A stretch of DNA of 64,000 bases from Cryptosporangium arvum DSM 44712 (GCF_000585375.1 NZ_KK073874.1:6230894-6294893), one strand, 5' to 3'. Positions 41,898-51,322 are shown, counted from the first letter of the stretch. Notes: a model not told the origin generated them from the sequence alone. Made by a program: numbers and translations.

Positions 41898-43769
41898 ATG
41901 GAGGAAGAGAACACCGCGTTCGCCGTCATCAGCCGAAGTGATCGGGTGGAGGTGCTGACCGGTGCGGTGAGCGTCGTACCCCGGATCGCCGACCTGCCGC
42001 TGCCGGCACCGGGCGAGCCCGGCGTCCTCGCGATCGTGCCGTACCGGCAGATCACCGAGCGCGGGCTGGACGCCGTCGACGACCGCGAGCCGCTGGTGGC
42101 GATGACCGTCGCGACCGCCACGACGGTGCCGCTCGATTCCCTGCCCACGAGTGCGGGAACGCCGCTGACCGGCGGTTTCGACCTCTCCGACGACGAGTAC
42201 GCGGCGGCGGTGCGGCGCGTGGTCACCGACGCCATCGGGCAGGGCACCGGCTCGAACTTCGTGCTGCGGCGCTCGTTCCGGGCCGAGGTGCCGGGATGGT
42301 CGCGGCGGGTCGCGCTCGGTGTCTTCCGGCGGCTGGCCGAGCAGGAGCGCGGCGCCTACTGGACGTTCCTCGTGCACTGGAACGGACGGACGTTGATCGG
42401 CGCCACCCCCGAGCGGCAGGTGCGCTATGCCGGTGGAATCGCGACGATGAGCCCGATCAGCGGCACCTACCGGCATCCGGAGAACGGACCCGACGACCGC
42501 GGACTCCTCGCTTTTCTCGACGACCGGAAAGAGACCGAGGAATTGTTCATGGTCGTCGACGAGGAATTGAAGATGATGGCGCGGATCTGTGACCGGCCAC
42601 CCCGGCTGCGGGGACCGTGGCTGCGTCCGATGTCGAAGGTCACGCACACCGAGTACGCGGTCGAGGGCCCGGCGTCGCGGGATCCGCGTGACGTACTGGC
42701 ACGGACGCTCCCGGCGCCGACGGTGACCGGGAGTCCGCTGGCGGCGGCGTGCTCGGTGGTCGCGGAGCACGAGCGGGGCGGCCGCGGCTACTACGGTGGT
42801 GCGCTGGCGTGGTTCGGGTGGCGGGACGGGCGGCGCGTGCTGGACTCGGCGCTGCTCATCCGCACCGCCGACGTGCGTGCGGACGGCACGCTGACGCTGG
42901 GCGTCGGCTCGACGCTCGTCCGCCGCTCCGACCCGGCCGCCGAGGCCGCCGAGACCCGGGCCAAGGCCGAGGCCCTCCTGGCCGCGTTCGCACCGGCCGG
43001 CGTCGGCCCCGCACCGCTGCCTCCGGTCGCCGCGGGCGTGCCGGCCGCGCTGCGGCGTCGCAACCGGGGGCTCTCGCGGTACTGGCGCGGCGCCCGGCGC
43101 AGCCCGCCCCCGGAGCCGCCCGCGCGACGGATGGTGCTCGTCGACGCGGGCGACGACTTCACCGCGATGCTCGCCGCGATCGCCGGCTCGCTCGGCGTCG
43201 ACGTGGCCGTCCGCCCGGCCGGCGCACCGGACGACGCCCTCACCGCGGGGCTCGCGCCGGACGACCCGGTGCTGATCGGACCGGGCCCGGGCGACCCCCG
43301 CGACCTGACCGTGCCGCGCATCGCCCGCCTGCACACGATCACCCGCGCGGCGCTGACCGACCGGCGCCCCGTCCTCGCCGTCTGCCTGGGTCACCAGGTG
43401 CTCTGCCACACGCTCGGCCTGCCGATCCGGCGTCTGCCGGTGCCGGCGCAGGGCCTGCGTCGTCGTGTCGACTGGTGGGGCGACCCGGAGTGGCTGGGCT
43501 TCTACCACACGTTCGCCGCCGTCCACGGCAGCGACCGGTGGCGCTGCCCGGCGACCGGCGCCCCGGTCCGCCTCCTGCGCGACGCCCGGACCGGCGCCGT
43601 CCACGCGCTGGCCGCACCGCGGGTGCGATCGGTCCAGTTCCACGTCGAATCGGTGCTCACCGAACACGGACCGGCGATCCTGCGGCGGCTGCTGCGCGCG
43701 GTCACCGCCGAGGCGGCCCTCGCGCGGTGCCCGCAAACGGTGGCTAGCGGGAACCGTGGCAGCCGGTAA
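41898..43769 (+). CDS. phzE-like: PhzE-type 2-amino-2-deoxyisochorismate synthase (fused TrpE/TrpG)
   Basis: A 623-residue fusion. The N-terminal chorismate-binding domain (about 95-365) has GSNFVLRRSFRAEV, GAYWTFLVHWNGRTLIGATPERQV, ISGTYRHPENG and VVDEELKMMARICD. It also has the C-terminal-core motif SPLAAACSVVAEHERGGRGYYGGALAWFG, closely PhzE-like. The glutamine amidotransferase domain (about 410-620) has oxyanion motif GPGPGDPRDL, nucleophile Cys496 in VCLGHQVL and His582/Glu584 in QFHVES. It makes ADIC from chorismate and glutamine, without pyruvate loss. It is divergent from the operon holding PhzD and EntA-like enzymes that would finish 3-hydroxyanthranilate. Confidence 0.93.
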   Translation: MEEENTAFAVISRSDRVEVLTGAVSVVPRIADLPLPAPGEPGVLAIVPYRQITERGLDAVDDREPLVAMTVATATTVPLDSLPTSAGTPLTGGFDLSDDEYAAAVRRVVTDAIGQGTGSNFVLRRSFRAEVPGWSRRVALGVFRRLAEQERGAYWTFLVHWNGRTLIGATPERQVRYAGGIATMSPISGTYRHPENGPDDRGLLAFLDDRKETEELFMVVDEELKMMARICDRPPRLRGPWLRPMSKVTHTEYAVEGPASRDPRDVLARTLPAPTVTGSPLAAACSVVAEHERGGRGYYGGALAWFGWRDGRRVLDSALLIRTADVRADGTLTLGVGSTLVRRSDPAAEAAETRAKAEALLAAFAPAGVGPAPLPPVAAGVPAALRRRNRGLSRYWRGARRSPPPEPPARRMVLVDAGDDFTAMLAAIAGSLGVDVAVRPAGAPDDALTAGLAPDDPVLIGPGPGDPRDLTVPRIARLHTITRAALTDRRPVLAVCLGHQVLCHTLGLPIRRLPVPAQGLRRRVDWWGDPEWLGFYHTFAAVHGSDRWRCPATGAPVRLLRDARTGAVHALAAPRVRSVQFHVESVLTEHGPAILRRLLRAVTAEAALARCPQTVASGNRGSR

Positions 43770-43779
43770 CCTTTCCCGC

Positions 43780-46536
43780 GTGCCCGCGCCAGGCCCTCCC
43801 CCGCCGGTCGGCCGCGCCCGTGAACTCGACGTGCTGCGACGCGCCCTCCGCGACACCGCCGACGGCGCCGGCGGCTGCGCCGTCCTGACCGGACCGGCCG
43901 GGATCGGCAAGTCCCGGCTGCTCCAGGCCACCGTCGACGCGGCTCTCCGGATGCCGCTGCCGGTCGCGTTCCGGCGCGCGTTCGAACTCGACCGGGCCGT
44001 CGGGCTGATGACGCTCGGCTCGACGCTCCGCGGGTGCGTACCGCCCACCGACGCGTTCGCCTGGCTGGCGGGCGGGGCCGGCCGGTCGTTCGGCACGGTG
44101 GAGCGGCTCGGCGCGACCCTGGAGGCGCTGGCCGCCCGGCGCCCGCTGCTCGTCGTGATCGACGACGCCCACTGGACGGACGAGTTCAGCGCGGCCGCCC
44201 TCCGCCAGCTGATCCCGGCGCTGGCCTCGTCGCCGGTGCGGTGGCTGTTCGCCCGCCGCCCCGAACCGCTCGACACCCCCGGGCGGCGGCTGCTCGACTG
44301 GCTGGTCCAGGACGGCGCGGTCGAGCTGGCGCTGGGCCGGCTGGCCGACGAGGCGGTCGGCGAGCTCTGCGCCCAGGTGCTCGGGGCCGCGGTCGACGAC
44401 ACCGTGCTGGCCCTGGCCCGCGGTCTCGACGGCATCCCGCTGCAGATCACCCAACTCATGTCGTCGCTGCGGGTCACCGACCAGCTCGTGGTCGCCGACG
44501 GGGTCGCTTCGGTCGTGGGCACCGACCTGCCGTCGAGCTTCGTCGCGATGATCCGGCAGGTCCTCGACCAGCTGCCCGAGCCGACCCGCCGGCTGGTCCG
44601 GGCCGCCTCGGTGTTCGACCGGCCGGTCGGCGTCGACGAACTGGGCCGCCTGCTCGACCGGCGGCCGGCCGACCTGATCGGTCTGGTCGAGCAGGCCACC
44701 GCGGCCAGCGTGCTGACCGAGGAGGGCCGCGACCTCACGTTCGTCCACGACCAGGTGCGCCGAGCGGTCTACCACACGCTCAGCCCGTCGATCGCCGCCG
44801 TTCTCCACCAGGAGGCGGCCGCGATCGCCCGCGCCGACGGGCGCCGGCCGATGGAGATCGCCCGCCACCTCGTCGCCGGGGGCGCCGGCGGTCGCCGGGA
44901 CACCGTCGACCTGTTGCGTGCCGCCGCCCGGGACGTCGCCGACGTCGCCCCGAGCACCGCCGCGGACTTCGTCCGGCACGCCCTGGAGACGCTCGGCGAA
45001 CACGACCCCGGCCGCGATCCGCTGGTCGCGGAGGCGGTCGGCTACCTCGCCGCGGCCGGGCGGCTGACCGAGGCCCAGCAGCTGGGGCGCACCGTGCTGC
45101 GTGCCGGGCTCGACCGGGGCACCGAGGCCCTGCTGCTGCTCGGGCTGGCCGAGGCGTGCAAACACGCGGGCCGGAACGAGACCGCTGTCGACTACGCCGA
45201 CCAGGGCCTGGAACACGTGTCCGGCACCGATCCGGTGGCCGCCCGGCTCCACGCGATCCGGGCCCACGCGCTCGTCTACGCCGGGCCGCTCGCCGAAGCC
45301 GACCGCGCGGGTGAGCGCGCCGACACGATCGGGGAAGCGACCGGCAACCCGGGCGCGTCGGTGTTCGGTCGCACCGCGCGCAGCCTCGTCGCGCTGACCA
45401 CCGGCGACCTGGTGGCCGCGCACCGGCACGCGGCCGGAGCCGTCGAGCTCGCCGACGCCGCCGGTGGGGAGGCGCTCCAGCGGCACCCCCGGATCTGGCT
45501 GGCCGGCGCGCTGACCGCGCTCGACCGGTTCGCCGAGGCCGGGCGGGTGCTCGAGCGGGGCCGGGCGGAGTCCGAACGGCTGGGCACCGGCTGGTCGGCG
45601 CCGCTCTGGCACTACTACACCGCCGGGCTGCTCGCCGCCCGCGGCCAGCTCGACGAGGCGCTGGCCGAGGCCGACGCCGGGGTGGCGGTCGCCGAGCAGC
45701 TGGGCTCCCACCAGCTCGCGGTGCCGCTGCTCGCGACGCTGACCCGGCTGGCCGTCGACCGCGACGAACCGGCCGCCGCCGAGGACTACCTGGGCCGCAT
45801 GCACCGGCTCGTCCGCACCGGCATCACCGCCGCGCCCGAGGACGTCGACTGGGCCGAAGGCGTGCTCGTCGACGCCACCGCCGGACCGGCCGCCGCGATG
45901 CCGACGCTGGCCCCGCTCTACGACGTGCTGCCCGAGCGGCCGATGCTGGTCGCCCACGACCCCGGCACCGCGGCCACCCTGGTGCGGATCGCGCTGGCCG
46001 CCGACGACCCCGGCCGCGCCCGGACCGCCGCCGACGCCACCCGCGAGCTCGCCCGCCGCCATCCGGAGCTGCCCGCCCCGGCCGGGGCAGCGGCCCACGC
46101 CGACGGGCTGCGGCGCCGCGACCTGACGGCGCTGCGTGCCGCGATCGAGCACTTCCGGCGGACGCCGCGCCGCCTCGCGCTCGCCGCCGCGCTGGAGGAC
46201 GCCGCCGCACTCGCCGACGAACCCCACGTCGCCCGGGGCTGGCGGCGCGAGGCGTTGACGCTCGCGGTCGCCTGCGGAGCCCAGCGGGCCCGCCGGCGTC
46301 TCGAGCAACTCCTCGGCGTGGCCTCGGAGTCCGGGCTCGGCCGGCTCTCCCCGGCCGAGCGCCGGGTCGCGCTGCTCGTCGCCGACGGGCTGACCAACCA
46401 CCAGGTCGCCCAGCAGCTGCACCTGTCCCGGCACACCGTCGACAGCCACCTGCGCAAGATCTTCGCCAAGTGGGACATCCAGAGCCGGGTCGCGCTGGCG
46501 ATGATGGTGGCCACCGAGAATCACGGAAAGACGTGA
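43780..46536 (+). CDS. Large LuxR-family (LAL) ATPase regulator
   Basis: A 918-residue STAND regulator. Walker A is GPAGIGKS (38-45), Walker B RPLLVVIDDAHWTDE (about 120-135), a long TPR-like helical middle (about 370-830) and a C-terminal LuxR HTH: LSPAERRVALLVADGLTNHQVAQQLHLSRHTVDSHLRKIFAKWDI. GTG 43780 is chosen; in-frame GTG 43756 is also possible. It begins 10 bases after the PhzE-like stop and is probably cotranscribed. It is therefore the best candidate for the pathway-specific activator that binds the tandem palindrome. Confidence 0.92.
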   Translation: MPAPGPPPPVGRARELDVLRRALRDTADGAGGCAVLTGPAGIGKSRLLQATVDAALRMPLPVAFRRAFELDRAVGLMTLGSTLRGCVPPTDAFAWLAGGAGRSFGTVERLGATLEALAARRPLLVVIDDAHWTDEFSAAALRQLIPALASSPVRWLFARRPEPLDTPGRRLLDWLVQDGAVELALGRLADEAVGELCAQVLGAAVDDTVLALARGLDGIPLQITQLMSSLRVTDQLVVADGVASVVGTDLPSSFVAMIRQVLDQLPEPTRRLVRAASVFDRPVGVDELGRLLDRRPADLIGLVEQATAASVLTEEGRDLTFVHDQVRRAVYHTLSPSIAAVLHQEAAAIARADGRRPMEIARHLVAGGAGGRRDTVDLLRAAARDVADVAPSTAADFVRHALETLGEHDPGRDPLVAEAVGYLAAAGRLTEAQQLGRTVLRAGLDRGTEALLLLGLAEACKHAGRNETAVDYADQGLEHVSGTDPVAARLHAIRAHALVYAGPLAEADRAGERADTIGEATGNPGASVFGRTARSLVALTTGDLVAAHRHAAGAVELADAAGGEALQRHPRIWLAGALTALDRFAEAGRVLERGRAESERLGTGWSAPLWHYYTAGLLAARGQLDEALAEADAGVAVAEQLGSHQLAVPLLATLTRLAVDRDEPAAAEDYLGRMHRLVRTGITAAPEDVDWAEGVLVDATAGPAAAMPTLAPLYDVLPERPMLVAHDPGTAATLVRIALAADDPGRARTAADATRELARRHPELPAPAGAAAHADGLRRRDLTALRAAIEHFRRTPRRLALAAALEDAAALADEPHVARGWRREALTLAVACGAQRARRRLEQLLGVASESGLGRLSPAERRVALLVADGLTNHQVAQQLHLSRHTVDSHLRKIFAKWDIQSRVALAMMVATENHGKT

Positions 46537-46599
46537 TGGCGTCCGGACGGTCGCCCACCCCAGCATGACTCCCACACGGGGGATTCACGGGGAGGTCCG

Positions 46600-48132
46600 G
46601 TGGCCGCAGACGCATCGGAAGCGCAGGTACTGATCGTCGGAGCGGGCTCCGTGGGGTCGATCCTGGCGTTGGAGCTGGCGCACCACGGGGTGCCGAGCGT
46701 CGTCGTGGACCGGGCCGTGAACCCGCCCCAGTCCTCCGACGTGGACTACCTGGACAGCCGCAGCATGGAGTTGATGCGGCGGCTGCGGCTGGCCGCGACG
46801 ATCCGCGCGCAGGGCGTCGGGCCGGAGAACTCCGGCGGCGTGGAGTGGCGGAGCCAGGGCCTCGACGAGCCACCGGTGCTCGTGCTCACGGTTCCGTCCC
46901 TCGACGAACTACGCGGCCGGTACGCGCAGGTCGAGGACGGCAGCGCACCGGTGGAGCTGCCGCAGCGGGTGTCCGGCGTCCGGCTCGCTACCGGGTTGCG
47001 GGCCGCCGTCGAGCACCACCCGCTGATCGACCTGCGCCTCGGCTGGACGTTCACCGGCCTGCGGGTCGACGGCGAGCGGGTCGTCGCGACCGCGATCGAC
47101 CGGGGCGCGGGGGCGGCCCGCCGCACCATCACGACCCGGTTCGTCGCCGGGTGCGACGGCGCCCGCAGCACGGTCCGCCAGTGCCTGGACATCCCGATGG
47201 CCGAGCTCACCGACCCGGTGCAGCACTGCTCGGTGTACTTCCGCAGCCCCGACCTGACCCGGCGGTTCACCGAACGGCGACCGTCGACGGTCATCGTCGG
47301 CACGCTGACGCTGGAGGCCCGCGCCGACGGGAGCGACACCTGGGTCGGTCACCTGCGGGTCGCGCCGGGCGATCCGGTCACCGCCGACCCGGAGGCGCTG
47401 CTGCGTGCCGGGCTGGGCCGCGCCGGGCTGGGCAACCGCCTGGAGACCGCCGAGATCCTCGACGTGACCCAGTGGGACGACGCCCTCGCGGTGGCCGACC
47501 GCTACCGCGCCGGGCCGGTGTTCCTGGTCGGGGAATCCGCGCACCGCTTCTACCCGGTCGGCGCCAACGCGGCGACGAGCGTCGGTGACGCGGTGGACCT
47601 CGGGTGGAAGCTGGCCGGTGTGCTCAACGGCTGGGGCGGCTCCGGGCTGCTCGACAGCTACGAGGCCGAGCGTCGCCCGCGGGCCCTGATGGACCGGGAG
47701 CTCGTCGCGCGCGGGCTGGAGACCCGGCGTCGCGTCGAGCGGCTGGCCGCCGCCGGGGCGTCGCGCGAGTTCCTCGCCGGCGTGCTGCGCCAGGAGATCG
47801 CACCCGACGACACCGGGCTCCCCGAGGGGCGGGCCCCGGCGGTGCGCCTCGACGACGGCACCCAGCTCTTCGACCGTCTCGGCCCGCAGTTCACGCTCGT
47901 CGACCTGACCGAGGACGAGGCCGGTCGCGCGCTGGTGCTCGTCGCGCGCCGGCGCGGGATCCCGATGGCCCACCTCGTCGTCACCGACCGGGCGGTGCGG
48001 ACCCGGTGGGACCGCCGGCTGGTGCTGGTCCGGCCCGACCAGCGCATCGCGTGGCGCGCCGACCACGCCCCGGCCGACTGGGACACGGTGCTCGACCGGA
48101 TCAGTGGCCACCTCGGTCCCGAAACCCCGTGA
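46600..48132 (+). CDS. FAD-dependent monooxygenase (PheA/TfdB/MhpA-like)
   Basis: A 510-residue flavin hydroxylase from GTG 46600 (GGAGGTCC upstream). It has AQVLIVGAGSVGSILALELA (8-27), active region DVDYLDSRSMELMRRL, DG motif FVAGCDGARSTVRQCL, and GD-type motif VFLVGESAHRFYPVGANAATSVGDAVDLGWKL (GES in place of GDA). A thioredoxin-like C-terminal domain (about 400-505) follows. The class hydroxylates phenols or polyketide aromatics. It lies 63 bases after the LuxR gene on the same strand and is a plausible tailoring enzyme of the cluster, though membership is inferred from position. Confidence 0.88.
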   Translation: MAADASEAQVLIVGAGSVGSILALELAHHGVPSVVVDRAVNPPQSSDVDYLDSRSMELMRRLRLAATIRAQGVGPENSGGVEWRSQGLDEPPVLVLTVPSLDELRGRYAQVEDGSAPVELPQRVSGVRLATGLRAAVEHHPLIDLRLGWTFTGLRVDGERVVATAIDRGAGAARRTITTRFVAGCDGARSTVRQCLDIPMAELTDPVQHCSVYFRSPDLTRRFTERRPSTVIVGTLTLEARADGSDTWVGHLRVAPGDPVTADPEALLRAGLGRAGLGNRLETAEILDVTQWDDALAVADRYRAGPVFLVGESAHRFYPVGANAATSVGDAVDLGWKLAGVLNGWGGSGLLDSYEAERRPRALMDRELVARGLETRRRVERLAAAGASREFLAGVLRQEIAPDDTGLPEGRAPAVRLDDGTQLFDRLGPQFTLVDLTEDEAGRALVLVARRRGIPMAHLVVTDRAVRTRWDRRLVLVRPDQRIAWRADHAPADWDTVLDRISGHLGPETP

Positions 48133-48235
48133 TCACGTCATGTCCGGCGGCGGCCGGGCACGGCACCCTCGAAGCGTCGCCGGCCGCGGACGGAGGCAGC
48201 GTCGGAGGGGTGCGCTGTCTTCGGTCCCGGACCCG

Positions 48236-49186
48236 TCACGAGGTTCGAGTGAGCAGCTCGACCAGTCGCGGGGCGAACGGGGCGTCGAGGGAGAGCACCA
48301 CCCGGCACCGGGCTCCGGGCCGCTGCGGGTGGCCGACCCGCTCGCCGCGCAGGTCGCAGATCGTCTGGCCGCGTCCGGGGCCGTCGGTCGCGTCCACCAC
48401 GACCGGCACCGTCGGGGCCATTACGGGGGTGGCCCCGGCGGCGGCCACAGCCGCGGCCAGCGGGTCGTGCAGCGGGGCGCAGCGCCGGCCGAAGCCCTCG
48501 ACGTAGAACGTGAAGTACACGTCGAGCATCCGGCCCAGTGCGCGCGGGAGGGGCCGGTCGGCGTCCAGCAGCGCGGCGCGACCGGCCTCTTCCAGCACGT
48601 GCTCCATCGTGACGTCGAGCGTCACCAGCGTGACCGGCCAGTCGGTCGAGAGCACGCGGTCGGCGGCCTCCGGGTCGTTGTAGATGTTCGCCTCCGCCAC
48701 CGGCGTCACGTTCCCCGGCGCCTTCGCCGCCCCGCCCATCACGACGACGCTCTCCACCAGACGCGGGAGGTCCGGGTCGGCGTCGAGCGCGCGGGCGAGG
48801 TTGGTGAGCGGGCCGATCGCGAGCACCCGCAGCCGCCCCCGGTGCTCGCGGGCGAGGCGGAGCAGGAGCTCCACCGCGGTGGACTCCGGGTCGCGCGGGC
48901 TGCGCGGCAGCTCGACGTCGCCGACGCCGTTCGCGCCGTGGATGTGTGCCGGGCCACCGGGCCAGCTCCCGGCGAGCGGCCGCTCGGCGCCGACCGCCAC
49001 CGGGACGTGGTCGTGGCCGCCGAGCGCGAGCAGGTCCAGCGTGTTGCGTGCGGCCCGGTGCGCGTCGATGTTGCCGAACACAGTGCCGACGCCGACCAGA
49101 TCGACGTCGGGGTGGGCCATCAGGTACGCGATCGCGAGCGAGTCGTCGATGCCGGTGTCGCAGTCGAGGTAGATCGGGTGCCCCAT
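48236..49186 (-). CDS. Inosine/uridine-preferring nucleoside hydrolase
   Basis: A 316-residue enzyme with the calcium-site motif YLDCDTGIDDSLA (Asp8, Asp10, Asp14, Asp15), the central ANIYNDPEAADRVLSTDWPVTLVTLDVT block and C-terminal HDPLAAAVAAAG. It splits ribonucleosides to base and ribose, for salvage. The ATG at 49186 matches the family start. It is a lone gene divergent from the hypothetical at 49239 by 52 bases, and marks the right boundary of the biosynthetic region. Confidence 0.92.
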   Translation of the reverse strand: MGHPIYLDCDTGIDDSLAIAYLMAHPDVDLVGVGTVFGNIDAHRAARNTLDLLALGGHDHVPVAVGAERPLAGSWPGGPAHIHGANGVGDVELPRSPRDPESTAVELLLRLAREHRGRLRVLAIGPLTNLARALDADPDLPRLVESVVVMGGAAKAPGNVTPVAEANIYNDPEAADRVLSTDWPVTLVTLDVTMEHVLEEAGRAALLDADRPLPRALGRMLDVYFTFYVEGFGRRCAPLHDPLAAAVAAAGATPVMAPTVPVVVDATDGPGRGQTICDLRGERVGHPQRPGARCRVVLSLDAPFAPRLVELLTRTS

Positions 49187-49238
49187 GGCGTCATTGTCTC
49201 CGGATGCGGTCCGGTGCCCGGTGGGTGAGGCTGGGCCC

Positions 49239-49841
49239 ATGGGGCAGCGGTTGCGGTTCGACGGGTGGATCGGCGGCGTGGGGACGACGAGCGGCACCCG
49301 GTTGGTGCTCGGGCACTGGCCGGAGTCGCCGTTCGGGCCGGTCAGCGACGTGATGGTCGAGGACGCCACGGGGCGGCGGACGCTCGTCGCGACGTCGGAC
49401 GAGCTGGCCGGGTTCGTCGCGGCCACGTACCGGTTCGACGAGGTGCTGGTGGAGCCGGTGCGCGTGCGGCCGGGCCCGGAGTGGGTCGTGGAGGCCGGTC
49501 CGCTCCGGTGCACGTTCACCCCCGGCGGCCGGCGTCCGCTGGGGTGGCTGCTGCGTGCGGTGCCGTCGCGGCTGGCCGGTACACCCGCCTGGGTGCGGCT
49601 GATCGACCTGCCGGCACGGGTCGTGCTGCCGGGGGTACGCACGCACGGGAGCGCGGGCAACGGGCGGTACGAGTGGTACGGCGCCCGGGACGTGCGGCCG
49701 ATCGTCGCCGCGTCGGCCTCGTGGGAGTCCGCGGACCTGGGGACGCTGACGCCGATCGACCCGCCGGTGCGCTTCGGGTTCGGCTCGACGCCCCGCGACC
49801 CGTCGCTGGTGCGGATCACCACCACGGTGGCGGTGCCCTGA
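49239..49841 (+). CDS. Conserved hypothetical protein
   Basis: A 200-residue beta-rich protein starting MGQRLRFDGWIGGVGTTSGTRLVLGHWPESPFGPVSDVMVE, with later WVVEAGPLRCTFTPGGRRPLGWLLRAVP and GRYEWYGARDVRPIVAASASWE. It looks like a small actinomycete family of unknown function (heparinase- or lipocalin-like strand pattern, not diagnostic). No signal peptide. It ends 7 bases before a strong bidirectional terminator. Confidence 0.7.
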   Translation: MGQRLRFDGWIGGVGTTSGTRLVLGHWPESPFGPVSDVMVEDATGRRTLVATSDELAGFVAATYRFDEVLVEPVRVRPGPEWVVEAGPLRCTFTPGGRRPLGWLLRAVPSRLAGTPAWVRLIDLPARVVLPGVRTHGSAGNGRYEWYGARDVRPIVAASASWESADLGTLTPIDPPVRFGFGSTPRDPSLVRITTTVAVP

Positions 49842-49848
49842 CGTGAAG

Positions 49849-49883
49849 AACCGGCCCGGAGGAGGCGGGTCCCCGGGCCGGTT
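49849..49883. terminator. Bidirectional terminator between convergent genes
   Basis: AACCGGCCCGG and CCGGGCCGGTT form a perfect 11-bp stem between the stops of the genes at 49841 (+) and 49896 (-). Confidence 0.85.
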
Positions 49884-49895
49884 CGTGCGGGACGA

Positions 49896-50573
49896 TCAGC
49901 CGACGCGCTCGATCAGCGCGCGGCGGATCAGGAACTTACCGGGCTCGCGGACCTGCTCGAACGCGGCGTTGTTCAGCAGCGCGCAGCTGCCGGACGCGCC
50001 GGTCACCTGGACGGTGATCGACTTGTTGTTGTCCAGGTTGGTCACGCGCAGCGTGGTGCCGACCGGGAATTGGTTGCTGGAGGCCGCCGGGGCGCCGTCC
50101 TCACCGGAGAGCGTGATCGTGCTGCCGTTGCAGACCTGCTGCGCGTTGCCGTTGTTCGCCGGCGGGGCCGGTGCCTCCGCGGCCGGGTCGGCGGCCGGAG
50201 GCTGCGCCGCGGGCGGCTGAGCGGCCGGGGGCTGGGCGGCGGGCGGCTGGGCGGCGGCGCCGTCGGCGACGACGTTCGCGGTGCATTCGGCGACCACGCG
50301 CCGCTGCTGGATCAGGTCGACGACGGCCTGCCGGTTGGCGATCCGCGCGTCGGACAGCGCGTCGGGGTTGGCCTGCTGCTGCGCGATGAAGTTCAGGTTG
50401 TTCTTCAGCGCGGTGTCCAGGCCGCCGCAGTCCTCCTTCGGCGCCTGGGGCGCGGCGGCGTTCTCGCCGGCCGAACTCACGCCGATGCCCACCGCGGTCG
50501 CACCGCCGAAGACCACGAGCATGCCCACCCCGACTGCTGCCTTACGCCGCCATCCCAGGTTCCGATTCGCCAC
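49896..50573 (-). CDS. Secreted protein with Pro-rich linker and C-terminal double-psi-barrel-like domain
   Basis: A 225-residue exported protein. The signal/anchor is KAAVGVGMLVVFGGATAVGIGVSS after a twin-Arg-free basic start. A helical region with Cys49 and Cys97 comes next, then a linker with four AAQPP-type repeats (about 108-128) and a C-terminal beta domain. That domain has VCNGSTITLSG, FPVGTTLRVTNLDNNKSITVQVTG and PGKFLIRRALIERVG. The last part resembles RlpA/expansin-like double-psi barrels, which bind or cut peptidoglycan. The Asp usually needed for cleavage is not evident, so binding is more likely. Confidence 0.75.
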   Translation of the reverse strand: MANRNLGWRRKAAVGVGMLVVFGGATAVGIGVSSAGENAAAPQAPKEDCGGLDTALKNNLNFIAQQQANPDALSDARIANRQAVVDLIQQRRVVAECTANVVADGAAAQPPAAQPPAAQPPAAQPPAADPAAEAPAPPANNGNAQQVCNGSTITLSGEDGAPAASSNQFPVGTTLRVTNLDNNKSITVQVTGASGSCALLNNAAFEQVREPGKFLIRRALIERVG

Positions 50574-50690
50574 GACACACCCTTCGACCGATCATCATTG
50601 ACACCGTGCAGGCCCCTGCACTTTCGATACCGAGGTACGGATGTCGTGGTGGGGTCGGTTCGAATAATGGGATCTCTTAAGGTTTTTGAC

Positions 50691-51275
50691 TCAACCCGTC
50701 CGATTCGCGGCGGCCGCGAACAGCAGCGCGGGTCTCTTGTCGACAGTCGAAACGTGCACGTGGTCGTAGTGCCCGCCGGTGACGTCGGCCGGGTCGTACA
50801 CCCCCGCGCCCCGATAGGGACGCCAGCCCTCCCCGTCGTGCTCCCAGGACCAGATCCGGCCCTGGAAGATCACGTAGTGGACGCGCAGCGCGATGGCGTG
50901 GGTGCGCAGCCAGCGCGCGAGCTCCCAGCCGCCCCGGACACCGGCACGATCGGGGAACGCGCCGATCCGGCCGATCGTGTAGTCGCACGCGCGTCCGTGG
51001 GGATGGTCGCTGCGCGGGTTCCACGCGTGCTCGTCCCAGCACGAGACCGGGAGGTCCCCGAAGCGGTGGCGCACCTGGAACGTCAGCCACGCGATCGGCG
51101 CGGTGACGCAGCCGTCGGTGTCCGACGGGTCCGGGATCACGCAGCCCCGCGGCCCGCCGACGTACGGCAGCGGCGCGGGCGGCGGTGCTCCCGCCGCCAC
51201 CGGGACGGCGGGTGGGTGCGGGCCGCCCACCCCGAGCAGAACGCCGAGCACCCCCGCGACCCCCGGAATCCCCAT
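50691..51275 (-). CDS. Secreted M15/ARB-07466-like cell-wall domain protein
   Basis: A 194-residue protein with a weak signal region (GIPGVAGVLGVLLGVGG) and a Pro-rich stretch. A domain with zinc-peptidase-like motifs SDHPHGRACDYTIG (His, Asp) and HYDHVHVS (His pair) follows. This matches the ARB-07466-type C-terminal domain of actinomycete exported proteins, related to D-Ala-D-Ala carboxypeptidases of family M15. Paired Cys (VSCWDE ... GRACDY) may form a disulfide. It neighbours another secreted envelope protein, separated by about 117 bases. Confidence 0.8.
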   Translation of the reverse strand: MGIPGVAGVLGVLLGVGGPHPPAVPVAAGAPPPAPLPYVGGPRGCVIPDPSDTDGCVTAPIAWLTFQVRHRFGDLPVSCWDEHAWNPRSDHPHGRACDYTIGRIGAFPDRAGVRGGWELARWLRTHAIALRVHYVIFQGRIWSWEHDGEGWRPYRGAGVYDPADVTGGHYDHVHVSTVDKRPALLFAAAANRTG

Positions 51276-51322
51276 CCGAGCACGGTAGAGCGCCCGGACC
51301 GGGGTGGCGGCAGGCGCGCCGG

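Noticed and set aside
41802-44738. A 978-codon minus-strand open frame opposite the PhzE/LuxR genes
   Set aside because: Low-complexity Ser/Arg/Pro content and no family motifs; it is the antisense shadow of two well-supported plus-strand genes, usual in very GC-rich DNA.
43744-46575. A 943-codon minus-strand open frame opposite the large LuxR gene
   Set aside because: Gly/Arg/Gln-rich shadow translation; the plus strand carries a clear STAND/LuxR protein.
50108-50260. CRISPR-like or satellite repeat
   Set aside because: It is the coding repeat for the AAQPP linker of the secreted protein; no spacers.
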